A stretch of 64,000 nucleotides of DNA from Acidithiobacillus sp. AMEEHan (GCF_030996345.1 NZ_CP118747.1:2416001-2480000), one strand, 5' to 3'; positions 30,073 through 38,513 are shown, counted from the first letter of the stretch. Notes: generated by a model from the letters alone, not told the origin. Translations and numbers: made by a program.

Positions 30073-31593
30073 TCATCTGCCCGCGCTTTGCCGTGCCAGT
30101 ATCCGCTCGTGGTGAAACACCCAGTACTGGACGCGCTGCTGCCGGTTCGCCTTGGCCTGATAGAGCGCCAGATCGGCATAGCGCAACAGGCGGCCGACAT
30201 CGATCTCCCCGTCCTCGGGATAGCGGCAGACACCCATGCTCAGTTGCACCGAAACCTCTTGCCCGTTGGGGAGCAGAATGGGCGCGTTGACCAGGGGCTC
30301 CAGCTTGGCCAGCAGTAGGGTCAGTTCGTTGAGGGTGCGGTAGCCCTCCAGCAGGATGACGAATTCATCGCCACCCAAACGCGCCACATAATCGGTGCGC
30401 CGCAGGCCCTCGCGCAGCCTGCGAGCCACCACCTGCAGCACATGATCACCCGCGTCGTGGCCGTAGCGGTCATTGATGGGCTTGAAGGAATCCAGATCGA
30501 TCAGGCAGACGGTAAGGCTGGAGCGATTGCGCTGCACCCGCGCCAGGGCCAGCTCCAGTTCGTCGTCTAGGGCGCGGCGGTTGGCCAGCCCGGTCAGGCG
30601 GTCGTGGCGGGCCTCGTACTCCAGTTGCCCCAAGAGCGAATGCTCGCGGCTCACGTCGCGCAAAATGCCCAGAAAATGGGTCAACTCCTCGGCGGTGTTG
30701 CGAACCGGGACGATACTCACGTGATTCCAGAACGTCTGCCCATTCCGCTGGTAATTCAGCAGCTTGCCAGACCACGCAACGCCATCGCGCAAGGCCATGT
30801 CGAGGCTCGCCAGATCCGCCAGACTGGTCTCCGGGCCTTGCAGGATCTTCAGCCCCTTGTGGCAGATCTCTTCTTCCTTGTAGCCCGTCATCAGGGTGAA
30901 GCTCTGATTGACATAGAGCACCCGCCGGTGCGTGTCGGTGAGCACCACACTGTCCAGGGCGGCGCGCAGGCCCGAGCCGAGAATGAGCTGCAACTGCTGT
31001 TTGGCGAGGTCTTCGAGGACATCGCCCAGCAACTGCGCCGTGGATTCGAGGAGCATCTGGCTGTCGCTCGCCCAGTCGCTTTGCCGCTCCCGCGCCAGCA
31101 GCAGCAGGGCCCAGACCCGCCGGCGCCGCAACACCGGCAGGATGGCCGAGGCGCGCAGCCCGCGCCGCGCCGCCTGTGCATTCCACTCCACCAAGGCCGC
31201 GGCCGAGGGGCGCTCCTCCGAGTACCAGGCGCGCCCCTCACGCCAAGCCCTCCCCAGTGGACCCTGGGTATCGCTGATGGCGGCACTCGGTGTACAGCAG
31301 ATATCACTGACGAAAGCGCGCGGACCACTCAGGGCCACCGGCTGGAGCATCGACTGAGGGCCGGGGCGCAGCAATGCCGCCAGGTCCGCCACGCCCTGTT
31401 GCACGGTGATCTCACAAAAGCGCTGCAGCACCTGCCGTTCCTCCGCCGCCGGCACCAATACCGCCGACAAGGCCCCGCGCCAAGCGAGCAACTGCTGCTG
31501 CTCGCGCACCGTCTGGTCGGCTTGCGGCGGGCGCCCCAGGCGCTGCCAGAAGCTGCGGCCAGGGGAACTCCGGGGGGCGTCGTCGCTACTCAC
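30073..31593 (-). CDS. GAF-PAS-GGDEF diguanylate cyclase A
   Basis: A 506-residue soluble cyclase making c-di-GMP from two GTP. A GAF-like sensor occupies ~40-190, PAS ~205-320 (VVLTDTHRRVLYVNQSFTLMTGY, with a NYQRNGQTFWNHVSI PAC region), and GGDEF ~335-490. The active site RLGGDEFVILLEG is intact, and the inhibitory I-site RRTD lies five residues upstream. There is no EAL domain, no transmembrane helix and no receiver domain, so it senses a cytoplasmic signal through GAF/PAS; the ligand is unknown. It lies 18 bp after the small helical protein gene in the pilin operon and is followed by its paralogue, which points to tandem duplication. Confidence 0.92.
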   Translation of the reverse strand: MSSDDAPRSSPGRSFWQRLGRPPQADQTVREQQQLLAWRGALSAVLVPAAEERQVLQRFCEITVQQGVADLAALLRPGPQSMLQPVALSGPRAFVSDICCTPSAAISDTQGPLGRAWREGRAWYSEERPSAAALVEWNAQAARRGLRASAILPVLRRRRVWALLLLARERQSDWASDSQMLLESTAQLLGDVLEDLAKQQLQLILGSGLRAALDSVVLTDTHRRVLYVNQSFTLMTGYKEEEICHKGLKILQGPETSLADLASLDMALRDGVAWSGKLLNYQRNGQTFWNHVSIVPVRNTAEELTHFLGILRDVSREHSLLGQLEYEARHDRLTGLANRRALDDELELALARVQRNRSSLTVCLIDLDSFKPINDRYGHDAGDHVLQVVARRLREGLRRTDYVARLGGDEFVILLEGYRTLNELTLLLAKLEPLVNAPILLPNGQEVSVQLSMGVCRYPEDGEIDVGRLLRYADLALYQAKANRQQRVQYWVFHHERILARQSAGR

Positions 31594-31611
31594 GGCGGCA
31601 CTGCGGCCCGA

Positions 31612-31794
31612 CTAGCTCGCCAGCCGCGGGGCGATGCGCCGCTCGCGCTGCATCTCGTACAGGGCGATGAGCTCGCTGCGCACCACATTCAGCTCCAGGT
31701 CGAGGCTGGCGATGGGGGCGCCGCGCTCGGCGCGACGGTCAAGCAGGCGATGGCGGCGAGATTGCAGTTGCTGGATGCGTTCCTGAACGTTCAT
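31612..31794 (-). CDS. Small helical charged protein of unknown function
   Basis: A 60-residue protein, rich in Arg, Leu, Glu and Gln, predicted to be all-helical with a possible short coiled coil (MNVQERIQQLQSRRHRLLDR, later LDLELNVVRSELIALYEMQRERR). It sits between the second pilin (27 bp upstream) and cyclase A (18 bp downstream) in the same operon. AGGAGAG precedes the ATG. No family is recognised. Its conserved-looking placement suggests an adaptor or regulatory peptide for the pilin/c-di-GMP genes, but nothing in the sequence proves that. Confidence 0.6.
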   Translation of the reverse strand: MNVQERIQQLQSRRHRLLDRRAERGAPIASLDLELNVVRSELIALYEMQRERRIAPRLAS

Positions 31795-31821
31795 CTTTCA
31801 CTCTCCTGGTTGCGTGTACGG

Positions 31822-32358
31822 CTAGGGGGTAATCCCGCCGTTTTGGGTAATGATGACGCCCGAGGCGGTAGCGGCGCTGGGAAAGCCGGCGGCACTGCAG
31901 GCGCGGGCGATGGAGGTGCCCAGATTGCCGGCACAGCCGCTGGTGATGACTTTGACGGTGGTGGGTGACGGCCCACCGGCGCTGATGGTGCTGGCGCTGA
32001 TCTGGACTTGCCCGCACGCCGAGGCCGTACCACCGGTAACGAAGGCCGGCGTACCCTGGCCATAGACGGGGTCTGCCACGTCGTGGGCCGCCTGGCCGTT
32101 GAGGGTGTCGTAGAGATTGGTCGAGACCGCATTGCTGGTCGCGGCATAGGCATTGGCTACGGCATCCACCGCCAGTTTGAAATTGCCTGCCACGGTCTGC
32201 GCCTTGGCGGTTTCGATGTACTGGAAATACTGGGGAAGGGCGATGGCGGCGAGAATGCCGATGATCGCAATCACGATCATGAGCTCAATCAAGGTAAAGC
32301 CTTCCTCCAGGGCCGAGCCACACAGTTGCGACTCAGCGCCCAAACATTTTCCATCCAT
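31822..32358 (-). CDS. Type IV pilin B (PilA-like)
   Basis: A 178-residue prepilin. A 20-residue leader ends in EEG, and the class III signal [25 protein letters not shown] follows, with Glu5 and the hydrophobic N-terminal helix that packs in the fibre. The globular part is Ala/Ser/Thr/Gly-rich with three cysteines (SACGQV, SGCAGN, ARACSAA), so at least one disulfide is likely. It needs the PilD peptidase, encoded elsewhere. The start ATG 32358 follows GGAAAGG, which is part of a small hairpin. It is the second of two tandem pilins and has a longer leader than the first. Confidence 0.9.
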   Translation of the reverse strand: MDGKCLGAESQLCGSALEEGFTLIELMIVIAIIGILAAIALPQYFQYIETAKAQTVAGNFKLAVDAVANAYAATSNAVSTNLYDTLNGQAAHDVADPVYGQGTPAFVTGGTASACGQVQISASTISAGGPSPTTVKVITSGCAGNLGTSIARACSAAGFPSAATASGVIITQNGGITP

Positions 32359-32365
32359 GTCTCGA

Positions 32366-32429
32366 CCTTTCCGAAAGGGCTCTGGAGCATCCAGAGCACT
32401 GTCCGAAAGGGGCACCCCGAAGAGGTGCC
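32366..32429 (-). promoter_or_regulatory. Three consecutive hairpins between the two pilin genes
   Basis: In the 93-bp spacer: a 6-bp hairpin with a 7-base loop (32411-32429, GGCACC/GGTGCC), an 8-bp hairpin with a 3-base loop (32379-32397, GCTCTGGA/TCCAGAGC), and a complementary pair CCTTTC/GAAAGG at 32366-32378 that includes the ribosome site of pilin B. None is followed by a T run, so attenuation of translation, RNA processing or mRNA stabilisation is more likely than termination. Confidence 0.5.
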
Positions 32430-32451
32430 ATAAGGATGAGACCGTTTTCTA

Positions 32452-32952
32452 TTAGCTGTAAGTTACTGCACCGTCAGGAGTAATCGTTGCAGTGATCGTA
32501 TTGCTACTTGCCGAAATGCCCTGAGCTGTGAGCGCTGAAGTAATAGCATTCTTCAACCCACCCGAAGTGCAGGTACTCCAGTCCATTTTGAGAGTTAGGT
32601 TGGATGACAAATTCGGCGCAACGGTGTAATATGCGTAGCCAGTGGGCGGGGTGCCTCCACCCGTTCCATAGCCCGTTGGAGCAAAACTCACACACCCCTG
32701 AACATTGATATTGGGTATTGCAACACTCGTGGTTTGCCCAGCCGACGCCGCAGCTACAGCGGCAGTGCTTTGCGTCACAAATTGGTGGAAATCTTGTGTT
32801 ACGGTCGTTGCCTTGGAAGTCTCAATGTACTGCTCATACTGGGGAATGGCGATGGCGGCCAGAATGCCGATGATGGCAATGACGATCATCAGCTCGATGA
32901 GGGTGAAACCGGCCTCCGCGGCCCGCTTCGCTTGCTGTACTTTCATGCTCAT
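32452..32952 (-). CDS. Type IV pilin A (PilA-like, first gene of the pilus operon)
   Basis: A 166-residue prepilin with a 15-residue positively charged leader ([12 protein letters not shown]) and the signal [25 protein letters not shown]. The globular domain has two cysteines (QGCVSF, WSTCTS) that probably form the C-terminal D-loop disulfide. It is the promoter-proximal gene behind a consensus sigma-54 promoter, which is the usual arrangement for major pilins. AGGAGGAA lies eight bases before the ATG; a second in-frame ATG lies two codons later. The codon and base composition is slightly AT-richer than the rest of the operon, as is common for surface pilins. Confidence 0.9.
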   Translation of the reverse strand: MSMKVQQAKRAAEAGFTLIELMIVIAIIGILAAIAIPQYEQYIETSKATTVTQDFHQFVTQSTAAVAAASAGQTTSVAIPNINVQGCVSFAPTGYGTGGGTPPTGYAYYTVAPNLSSNLTLKMDWSTCTSGGLKNAITSALTAQGISASSNTITATITPDGAVTYS

Positions 32953-33014
32953 GGGGTACTTCCTCCTGCAGAGAAGTGAATCTAGACTCGCCCCTTGCGA
33001 GTTCAGGACAGTTA

Positions 33015-33030
33015 TGCAAGGCTCGTGCCA
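33015..33030 (-). promoter_or_regulatory. Sigma-54 (-24/-12) promoter of the pilin operon
   Basis: On the minus strand TTGGCACG-N4-TTGCA matches the RpoN consensus (YTGGCACG-N4-TTGCW) at every specified base. Transcription would start near 33003, leaving a ~50-nt leader before the pilin A ATG. Sigma-54 promoters need an AAA+ enhancer-binding activator, PilR in the classical pilin system. Confidence 0.9.
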
Positions 33031-33124
33031 ATATATTCTCGTGCACGTAACCTCCTAATTTTATTGGGTAGTTGCACAATTCAGCAGATACTCACCTACC
33101 GATAAACCGCCTGCCCCATCGCCC

Positions 33125-33252
33125 ATGTCCCAGCTTTTCGCCTGACATCCGGGGCCGCGCCGGAAACCCGGCAAAAATGTCACAGGATTTCTTGTGACAT
33201 GCGGGAGCAAGCAGGAAATTCCGCGAAAATGTCACCGTTTTTTCTGTGACAT
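33125..33252. promoter_or_regulatory. Array of three 24-bp palindromes at an exact 52-bp period (candidate enhancer sites)
   Basis: Sites at 33125-33148 (ATGTCcC-N10-cTGACAT), 33177-33200 and 33229-33252 (both ATGTCAC-N10-GTGACAT). Starts are 52 bp apart, about five helical turns, so all face the same side of the DNA. Centres lie about -133, -185 and -237 from the predicted sigma-54 start, where enhancer-binding proteins sit. The 10-base spacers are T-rich but differ. The array is also 85-210 bp upstream of the divergent HTH/Sel1 gene, so it could act on both. Confidence 0.8.
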
Positions 33253-33335
33253 TCGCCTCTCCACCCATAGACAGGCCGCTATGGGTAGCGCATCCTTTTG
33301 CTGTCGCACGCGCGGAGGTTGCGAGGAGTACGGCG

Positions 33336-33797
33336 ATGTCCTTGGAGATTTCGGTAATGCTGGCAAGCCTGCTGACGGGAAAAACCACCAAAACGATCTA
33401 TCGCTGGGTGGACGACGGCATACTGACCCCGCGGCAGTCCGGAGCAGACGGCAAAGGCAGCTTTTTGCTGGCCCTGCCGGATCTGGAAGCGCATCTCAGC
33501 CTGCCGCTCTCCGCCGAACTGGAAGCCGCCCTGCGGAATGCCATGGAAGGCAAGGCCGCCGGTTTCCACACCGTGGCCCTGATCTTTCTGGAAGCCGGGC
33601 AGCCGGACATTGCCATCCGCTGGCTGGAGATGGCCGCCAAGAAGGGACACGCCGACGCCATGGAGTGGTTGGCCACCGGCTATCTGGAAGGGCTCGGCAC
33701 CGAGGTCAATGTCGCCCACGGCATCGAATGGCTGGGGAAGGCAGCCATGGCCGGCCATCCCGTCGCCCTCGCCAAGCTCCGCGCCCTGGACTCCTGA
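33336..33797 (+). CDS. HTH (MerR-like) and Sel1-repeat protein
   Basis: A 153-residue protein starting MSLEISVML; AGGAG lies about eight bases upstream. Residues ~10-50 resemble a winged-helix/MerR-type DNA-binding segment (LLTGKTTKTIYRWVDDGILTPRQSG, then FLLALPDLEAHL). Residues ~75-150 form two Sel1/TPR-like repeats (PDIAIRWLEMAAKKGHADAMEWLATGYLEGLG, then VAHGIEWLGKAAMAGHPVALAKL). This pairing suggests a regulator with a protein-interaction tail. It is divergent from the pilin operon across the palindrome array, so it may act in pilus control. Target and partner are unknown. Confidence 0.65.
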   Translation: MSLEISVMLASLLTGKTTKTIYRWVDDGILTPRQSGADGKGSFLLALPDLEAHLSLPLSAELEAALRNAMEGKAAGFHTVALIFLEAGQPDIAIRWLEMAAKKGHADAMEWLATGYLEGLGTEVNVAHGIEWLGKAAMAGHPVALAKLRALDS

Positions 33798-33799
33798 AA

Positions 33800-33824
33800 C
33801 ACCACGACATCGATTTTACCCGCC
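33800..33824 (+). repeat. Left copy of an imperfect direct repeat flanking parDE
   Basis: A 25-bp segment (CACCACGACATC...ACCCGCC) matches 34569-34593 at about 20 of 25 positions in the same orientation. Together the copies bracket the parDE pair. Confidence 0.5.
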
Positions 33825-33963
33825 TTGTGATCCCGTCCTGTGATCCAGACTTGCCGCCCACAGCGGATTGCGGCGCTTGCACGACACAAGGCCGCCATGC
33901 ACAAAAGGCTGTGCAGAGTTATGCGTCGGCCGGATTGACTGCTTAGGCGTTTTCCGCCACATT

Positions 33964-33978
33964 TACCAGTTATTGGTA
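33964..33978. promoter_or_regulatory. Candidate ParD operator
   Basis: TACCA-GTTAT-TGGTA is a perfect 5-bp inverted repeat 20-34 bp upstream of parD. ParD antitoxins usually repress their own operon through such sites. Confidence 0.5.
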
Positions 33979-33997
33979 TTTTTTGAGGGTTGCGCCG

Positions 33998-34237
33998 ATG
34001 GCCAAGAACACCAGTGTGAGCTTGGGAGACCACTTCGACCAGTTTATCGCCGCCCAACTTTCCAAGGGACGCTACAGCTCCGCTACGGAAGTAGTGCGGG
34101 CAGGCTTGCGCCTGCTCGAGAACGAGGAGCAGAAACTGGAAGTATTGCGCCAGTTGATTGCGGAAGGCCGAGCCAGTGGAACTGCTGAGTACAGCTATGA
34201 GAGTTTTATGGATGAACTCGATAACGAATTGCGTTGA
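33998..34237 (+). CDS. parD: ParD-family antitoxin
   Basis: A 79-residue ribbon-helix-helix antitoxin (KNTSVSLGDHFDQFIAAQLSKGRYSSATEVVRAGLRLLENEE). The N-terminal strand and two helices bind DNA; the acidic C-terminal tail (YESFMDELDNEL) wraps the toxin. ATG 33998 is preferred over an upstream start because GAGGG sits just before it. The stop overlaps the toxin ATG by one base (TGATG), a typical coupled pair. A small inverted repeat upstream is the likely autoregulatory operator. Confidence 0.9.
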   Translation: MAKNTSVSLGDHFDQFIAAQLSKGRYSSATEVVRAGLRLLENEEQKLEVLRQLIAEGRASGTAEYSYESFMDELDNELR

Positions 34238-34539
34238 TGGGCACATTTTCCCTGACCCATGCAGCCAAAAATGATTTGCGTGGCATTGCTCGCTACACGG
34301 AAGAGCGCTGGGGGCGCGCGCAACGCCGGCACTACTTGAAGGGCTTGCATGACGCATTGCAAAGGCTGGCTGATTCTCCAGCACTCGGAATCGCTTGCGA
34401 TTATATCGAACCGGGCTTGCGCAAGCACCCTTTCCAGAGCCATGTGGTTTTTTACGACGTTATCTCCGACGAGGAAATTCAGGTGGTCCGCGTTCTGCAC
34501 AAAAGGATGGATGTTCATCAGGCTGTTTTCTCCGCCTGA
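34237..34539 (+). CDS. parE: ParE-family toxin
   Basis: A 100-residue toxin of the ParE/RelE superfamily (SLTHAAKNDLRGIARYTEERWG, then RKHPFQSHVVFYDVISDEEIQVVRVLHKRMD). ParE proteins generally poison DNA gyrase, whereas RelE relatives cut mRNA; the sequence favours ParE because the helical hairpin and the C-terminal strand carrying VVRVLH are typical of it. It is translationally coupled to parD. The pair precedes the heat-shock promoter of groES by about 80 bp in the same direction. Confidence 0.88.
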   Translation: MGTFSLTHAAKNDLRGIARYTEERWGRAQRRHYLKGLHDALQRLADSPALGIACDYIEPGLRKHPFQSHVVFYDVISDEEIQVVRVLHKRMDVHQAVFSA

Positions 34540-34568
34540 CGCCAAGCCGACCACCCTTGGCCCTTAGA

Positions 34569-34593
34569 CACGACGGCATCAATTTCGCCCGCC
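34569..34593 (+). repeat. Right copy of the imperfect direct repeat flanking parDE
   Basis: Partner of 33800-33824 (about 20 of 25 bases identical). It lies between the parE stop and the groES promoter. Confidence 0.5.
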
Positions 34594-34616
34594 GCGCGCC
34601 CGTCTGCGACACCCCC

Positions 34617-34644
34617 TTGACACTCGCCAACGGATGTCTATGAT
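34617..34644 (+). promoter_or_regulatory. Sigma-70 promoter of groESL
   Basis: TTGACA (34617-34622), a 16-base spacer and TATGAT (34639-34644). The CIRCE operator begins on the last base of the -10, so bound HrcA would block the promoter. Confidence 0.85.
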
Positions 34645-34670
34645 TAGCACTCGTCGAGGGTGAGTGCTAA
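34644..34670. promoter_or_regulatory. CIRCE operator (HrcA site)
   Basis: TTAGCACTC-N9-GAGTGCTAA matches the CIRCE consensus perfectly in both arms. It predicts heat-shock derepression of groESL by HrcA; hrcA is not in this window. Confidence 0.97.
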
Positions 34671-34725
34671 CACCCGCCCTCGTTGGTTCTCAAACTTTGG
34701 TCCAATTTCGATGAGGAAAGCTTCT

Positions 34726-35016
34726 ATGAAACTGCGTCCGTTGCACGATCGCGTTGTCATCCGTCGCCTGGAGGAAGAGCAGAAAACCGCCGGGGGCATC
34801 ATCATTCCCGATACCGCCAAGGAAAAGCCCGTGCGTGGCGAAGTGGTTTCCGTGGGCAAAGGCAAGATTATGGAAGATGGCAAGGTGCGTAGCCTCGATG
34901 TCAAGGCTGGTGACCATGTTCTCTTCGCCAAGTACGCCGGTACGGAAATCAAGGTCGAAGGCGAGGAACTGCTGGTGATGCGGGAAGACGACATCATGGC
35001 GGTCATCGAGAAGTAA
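34726..35016 (+). CDS. groES: Co-chaperonin GroES
   Basis: A 96-residue GroES starting [14 protein letters not shown]. The mobile loop ([20 protein letters not shown]) and EVVSVGKGK are typical. GroES caps the GroEL ring during ATP-driven folding. An earlier in-frame ATG at 34660 lies inside CIRCE and is rejected. GAGGAAAGC lies about ten bases before the chosen ATG. It is co-transcribed with groEL, 52 bp downstream, from the CIRCE-controlled promoter. Confidence 0.97.
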   Translation: MKLRPLHDRVVIRRLEEEQKTAGGIIIPDTAKEKPVRGEVVSVGKGKIMEDGKVRSLDVKAGDHVLFAKYAGTEIKVEGEELLVMREDDIMAVIEK

Positions 35017-35059
35017 GTCTCGAATTTTCGGATACGTTCATTCAACGCAATTTTGATGA

Positions 35060-36718
<1,659 letters not shown>

Positions 36719-36735
36719 GTCCCTTGCCCCGAGAA

Positions 36736-36768
36736 ACGGGTCGGCCTACGGGCCGGCCCGTTTTTTTT
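36736..36768 (+). terminator. Rho-independent terminator after groEL
   Basis: An 11-bp stem with one G-T pair (ACGGGTCGGCC, loop TACG, GGCCGGCCCGT) is followed by eight T. Confidence 0.93.
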
Positions 36769-36804
36769 GGCCTCTCGGGCTGCTGTCCAGTGCGTATCCC
36801 GAGA

Positions 36805-36833
36805 TTGCACAAAAGTCTCACCCACTCTACACT
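36805..36833 (+). promoter_or_regulatory. Candidate sigma-70 promoter of mazEF
   Basis: TTGCAC (36805-36810), a 17-base spacer and TACACT (36828-36833), 37 bp before the antitoxin ATG. Confidence 0.55.
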
Positions 36834-36869
36834 GAATCGAATCGATCCCTTTCCTGGAGGTTTTCCCGG

Positions 36870-37139
36870 ATGCTGATTACCAAAGTTCGCAAGCAAGGAG
36901 GCGCGGCGGTGGTCACCCTTCCGGCCGATGTGCTGCGGCAGTTGGATGCCGGTATCGGCACGGAGTTCAGCATTGCCATATCTCAGGAATGCATCGTTCT
37001 GCGTCCGGCGCGCGTTCAACGACGGCGCTACAGCCTGGACGAACTGCTTGCCGGAGTCACCGAGGAAGACATGCAGGCCCTGGCTCAAGACAGCGTCGTG
37101 GCGAGGGAGGGGGCGCCGGTTGGGAGAGAGTTGATTTGA
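36870..37139 (+). CDS. mazE: MazE/PemI-type antitoxin (AbrB-like)
   Basis: An 89-residue antitoxin with a SpoVT/AbrB-type swapped-hairpin DNA-binding domain (TKVRKQGGAAVVTLPADVLRQLDAGIGTEFSIAI). The acidic tail (SLDELLAGVTEEDMQALAQD) should contact the toxin. The start ATG 36870 has TGGAGG ten bases before it. Its stop overlaps the toxin TTG start. This is the second toxin-antitoxin pair within 3 kb and lies directly after groEL. Confidence 0.85.
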   Translation: MLITKVRKQGGAAVVTLPADVLRQLDAGIGTEFSIAISQECIVLRPARVQRRRYSLDELLAGVTEEDMQALAQDSVVAREGAPVGRELI

Positions 37140-37489
37140 TTCGCCGACGGATCCCATCCCCCGGCGATATCTATTGGATCAATCCCAACCCAACGGCAGG
37201 GAGTGAAATCCGCGACCGGCATCACTTCGTTGTCATCACCCCGCAGGCAATCAATTGCTTAGGCCTGGTCACCTGTGTGCCAATTCGTAGTGGAGCACAT
37301 CACGCACGGCAAAACGGCCTAACCGTGGCCATCACGGGACATGACACTACCGGAGTGGCCATCTGCAATCAGATGCGTAGCTTCGACCTCGTCGCGCGCG
37401 CGAAGGATGTCCAGTATATCGAAACCTTGGATCCACAGACCGTGCGCGAAATTCTCAATCGCGTGACGAGCATCATCGATCCGGCGTGA
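37136..37489 (+). CDS. mazF: MazF/PemK-type mRNA interferase toxin
   Basis: A 117-residue PemK/MazF toxin. RRRIPSPGDIYWINPNPTAGSE is the conserved first strand and loop, HHFVVITPQAINCLGLVTCVPI the second, and ICNQMRSFDLVARAKDVQYIE the catalytic-side segment with the Arg/Ser pair. Such toxins cleave specific mRNA sequences. Translation most likely starts at TTG 37136, overlapping the antitoxin stop by four bases, which couples and limits toxin synthesis. Confidence 0.88.
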   Translation: MIRRRIPSPGDIYWINPNPTAGSEIRDRHHFVVITPQAINCLGLVTCVPIRSGAHHARQNGLTVAITGHDTTGVAICNQMRSFDLVARAKDVQYIETLDPQTVREILNRVTSIIDPA

Positions 37490-37510
37490 ACTACACGCAT
37501 AGGAGCTTTT

Positions 37511-37708
37511 TTGGCGAATCCGCTGGAGTACATCGAGATTCAATGCCCTTACTGCGGGGAGTCGTTCAGCGTGGAAATTGATGTATCCGCTGGAGACCAA
37601 AGCTACATCGAAGACTGCCGGGTCTGTTGCGCCCCGGCAGAACTGCAGGTCCGGATCGATGGGGACGGGGAAATCTCGGAAATTCTGGTCAGTGCCGCCA
37701 ATACCTGA
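37511..37708 (+). CDS. CPXCG-motif cysteine-rich protein
   Basis: A 65-residue protein of the CPXCG family (IQCPYCGESFSVEIDVSAGDQSYIEDCRVCC), with four or five cysteines forming one zinc site. The start is TTG with AGGAG eight bases upstream. The function of this widespread small family is unknown. It follows the mazF stop by 21 bp, probably by chance rather than as part of the toxin-antitoxin operon. Confidence 0.85.
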   Translation: MANPLEYIEIQCPYCGESFSVEIDVSAGDQSYIEDCRVCCAPAELQVRIDGDGEISEILVSAANT

Positions 37709-37835
37709 GCGATGCTGACTCTGATGCGCAGCTGGAGCGAAATTCTTCGCTGGGCAGCCGGTAGACGGGGAACGTCTCGCACGGTTGCGGTCCAATGAAG
37801 ATCGAATACTTTTACGCAATGAGAGTATCCATTCC

Positions 37836-38513
37836 ATGCGCTCCGCAGCCTTGAAGCTTGAAGCAGTAGGCAAACGCCAGCCGGATTCCCCGGAAAGCTG
37901 GCTCTTTGCGCAGATCGAACTGCAACTGGAGGCCGGCGAATTCGTCGCCATCCGTGGCGAGAGCGGCCTGGGCAAGAGCACCCTGCTGCATATCATCGCT
38001 GGTCTCGAACGCAAGGATGCCGGCGAGGTAACCCTGTGCGGACAGAACGTGGACAAACTGAACGATGATGCCCGCACCCTGCTGCGCCGGCGCCAGATTG
38101 GCTTCGTATTCCAGTCGTTTCACCTGCTGCCGCAGCTCTCGGCGCGGGAAAACATCGCCCTGCCCTGGCGTCTGAATGCCCTGCCACGGCGTGAGCTGCG
38201 CGGGCGCGTGGAGGCGCTGGCAGAGCAATTGGGTATCGCTCGACGCCTGGATGCCCTGCCCCGCAATCTCTCCGGCGGCGAACAGCAGCGGGTGGCGGTG
38301 GCGCGGGCACTGATTCATGGCCCGGCCCTGATACTGGCGGACGAGCCCACCGGTAGCCTCGACCCGGAGCGCGCCAGCGAGGTTCTCCGTCTTCTCGGTC
38401 AAATGGGTACCGAAGCCGGGGCGGCGGTCTTGATGGTCACCCATTCCACCAAGGCGGCAGCGATTGCCCAACGTCAACTGGAAATGCGTCGAGACGGCCT
38501 GCACCCTCTATGA
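37836..38513 (+). CDS. ABC transporter ATP-binding protein (LolD/AttE-like)
   Basis: A 225-residue ABC ATPase. Walker A GESGLGKST, Q-loop VFQSFHLLPQL, signature LSGGEQQRVAVARAL, Walker B ALILADEPTGSLD and the H-loop MVTHSTKAA are all present. Sequence type and the fused partner place it in the MacB/LolD/FtsE group. It overlaps the permease gene by four bases. With the permease and the secreted lipocalin-like protein it forms a three-gene AttEFGH-like unit. The start at 37836 is chosen because the upstream in-frame ATG adds residues without similarity. Confidence 0.88.
   Translation: MRSAALKLEAVGKRQPDSPESWLFAQIELQLEAGEFVAIRGESGLGKSTLLHIIAGLERKDAGEVTLCGQNVDKLNDDARTLLRRRQIGFVFQSFHLLPQLSARENIALPWRLNALPRRELRGRVEALAEQLGIARRLDALPRNLSGGEQQRVAVARALIHGPALILADEPTGSLDPERASEVLRLLGQMGTEAGAAVLMVTHSTKAAAIAQRQLEMRRDGLHPL

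Noticed and set aside
33125-33252. CRISPR-like array (24-bp units, 28-bp gaps)
   Set aside because: Only the palindromic arms repeat; the inner 10 bases differ in each unit, there are three units only, and no cas gene is near.
34660-34725. N-terminal extension of GroES
   Set aside because: The in-frame ATG lies inside the CIRCE operator; the family N-terminus starts at 34726.
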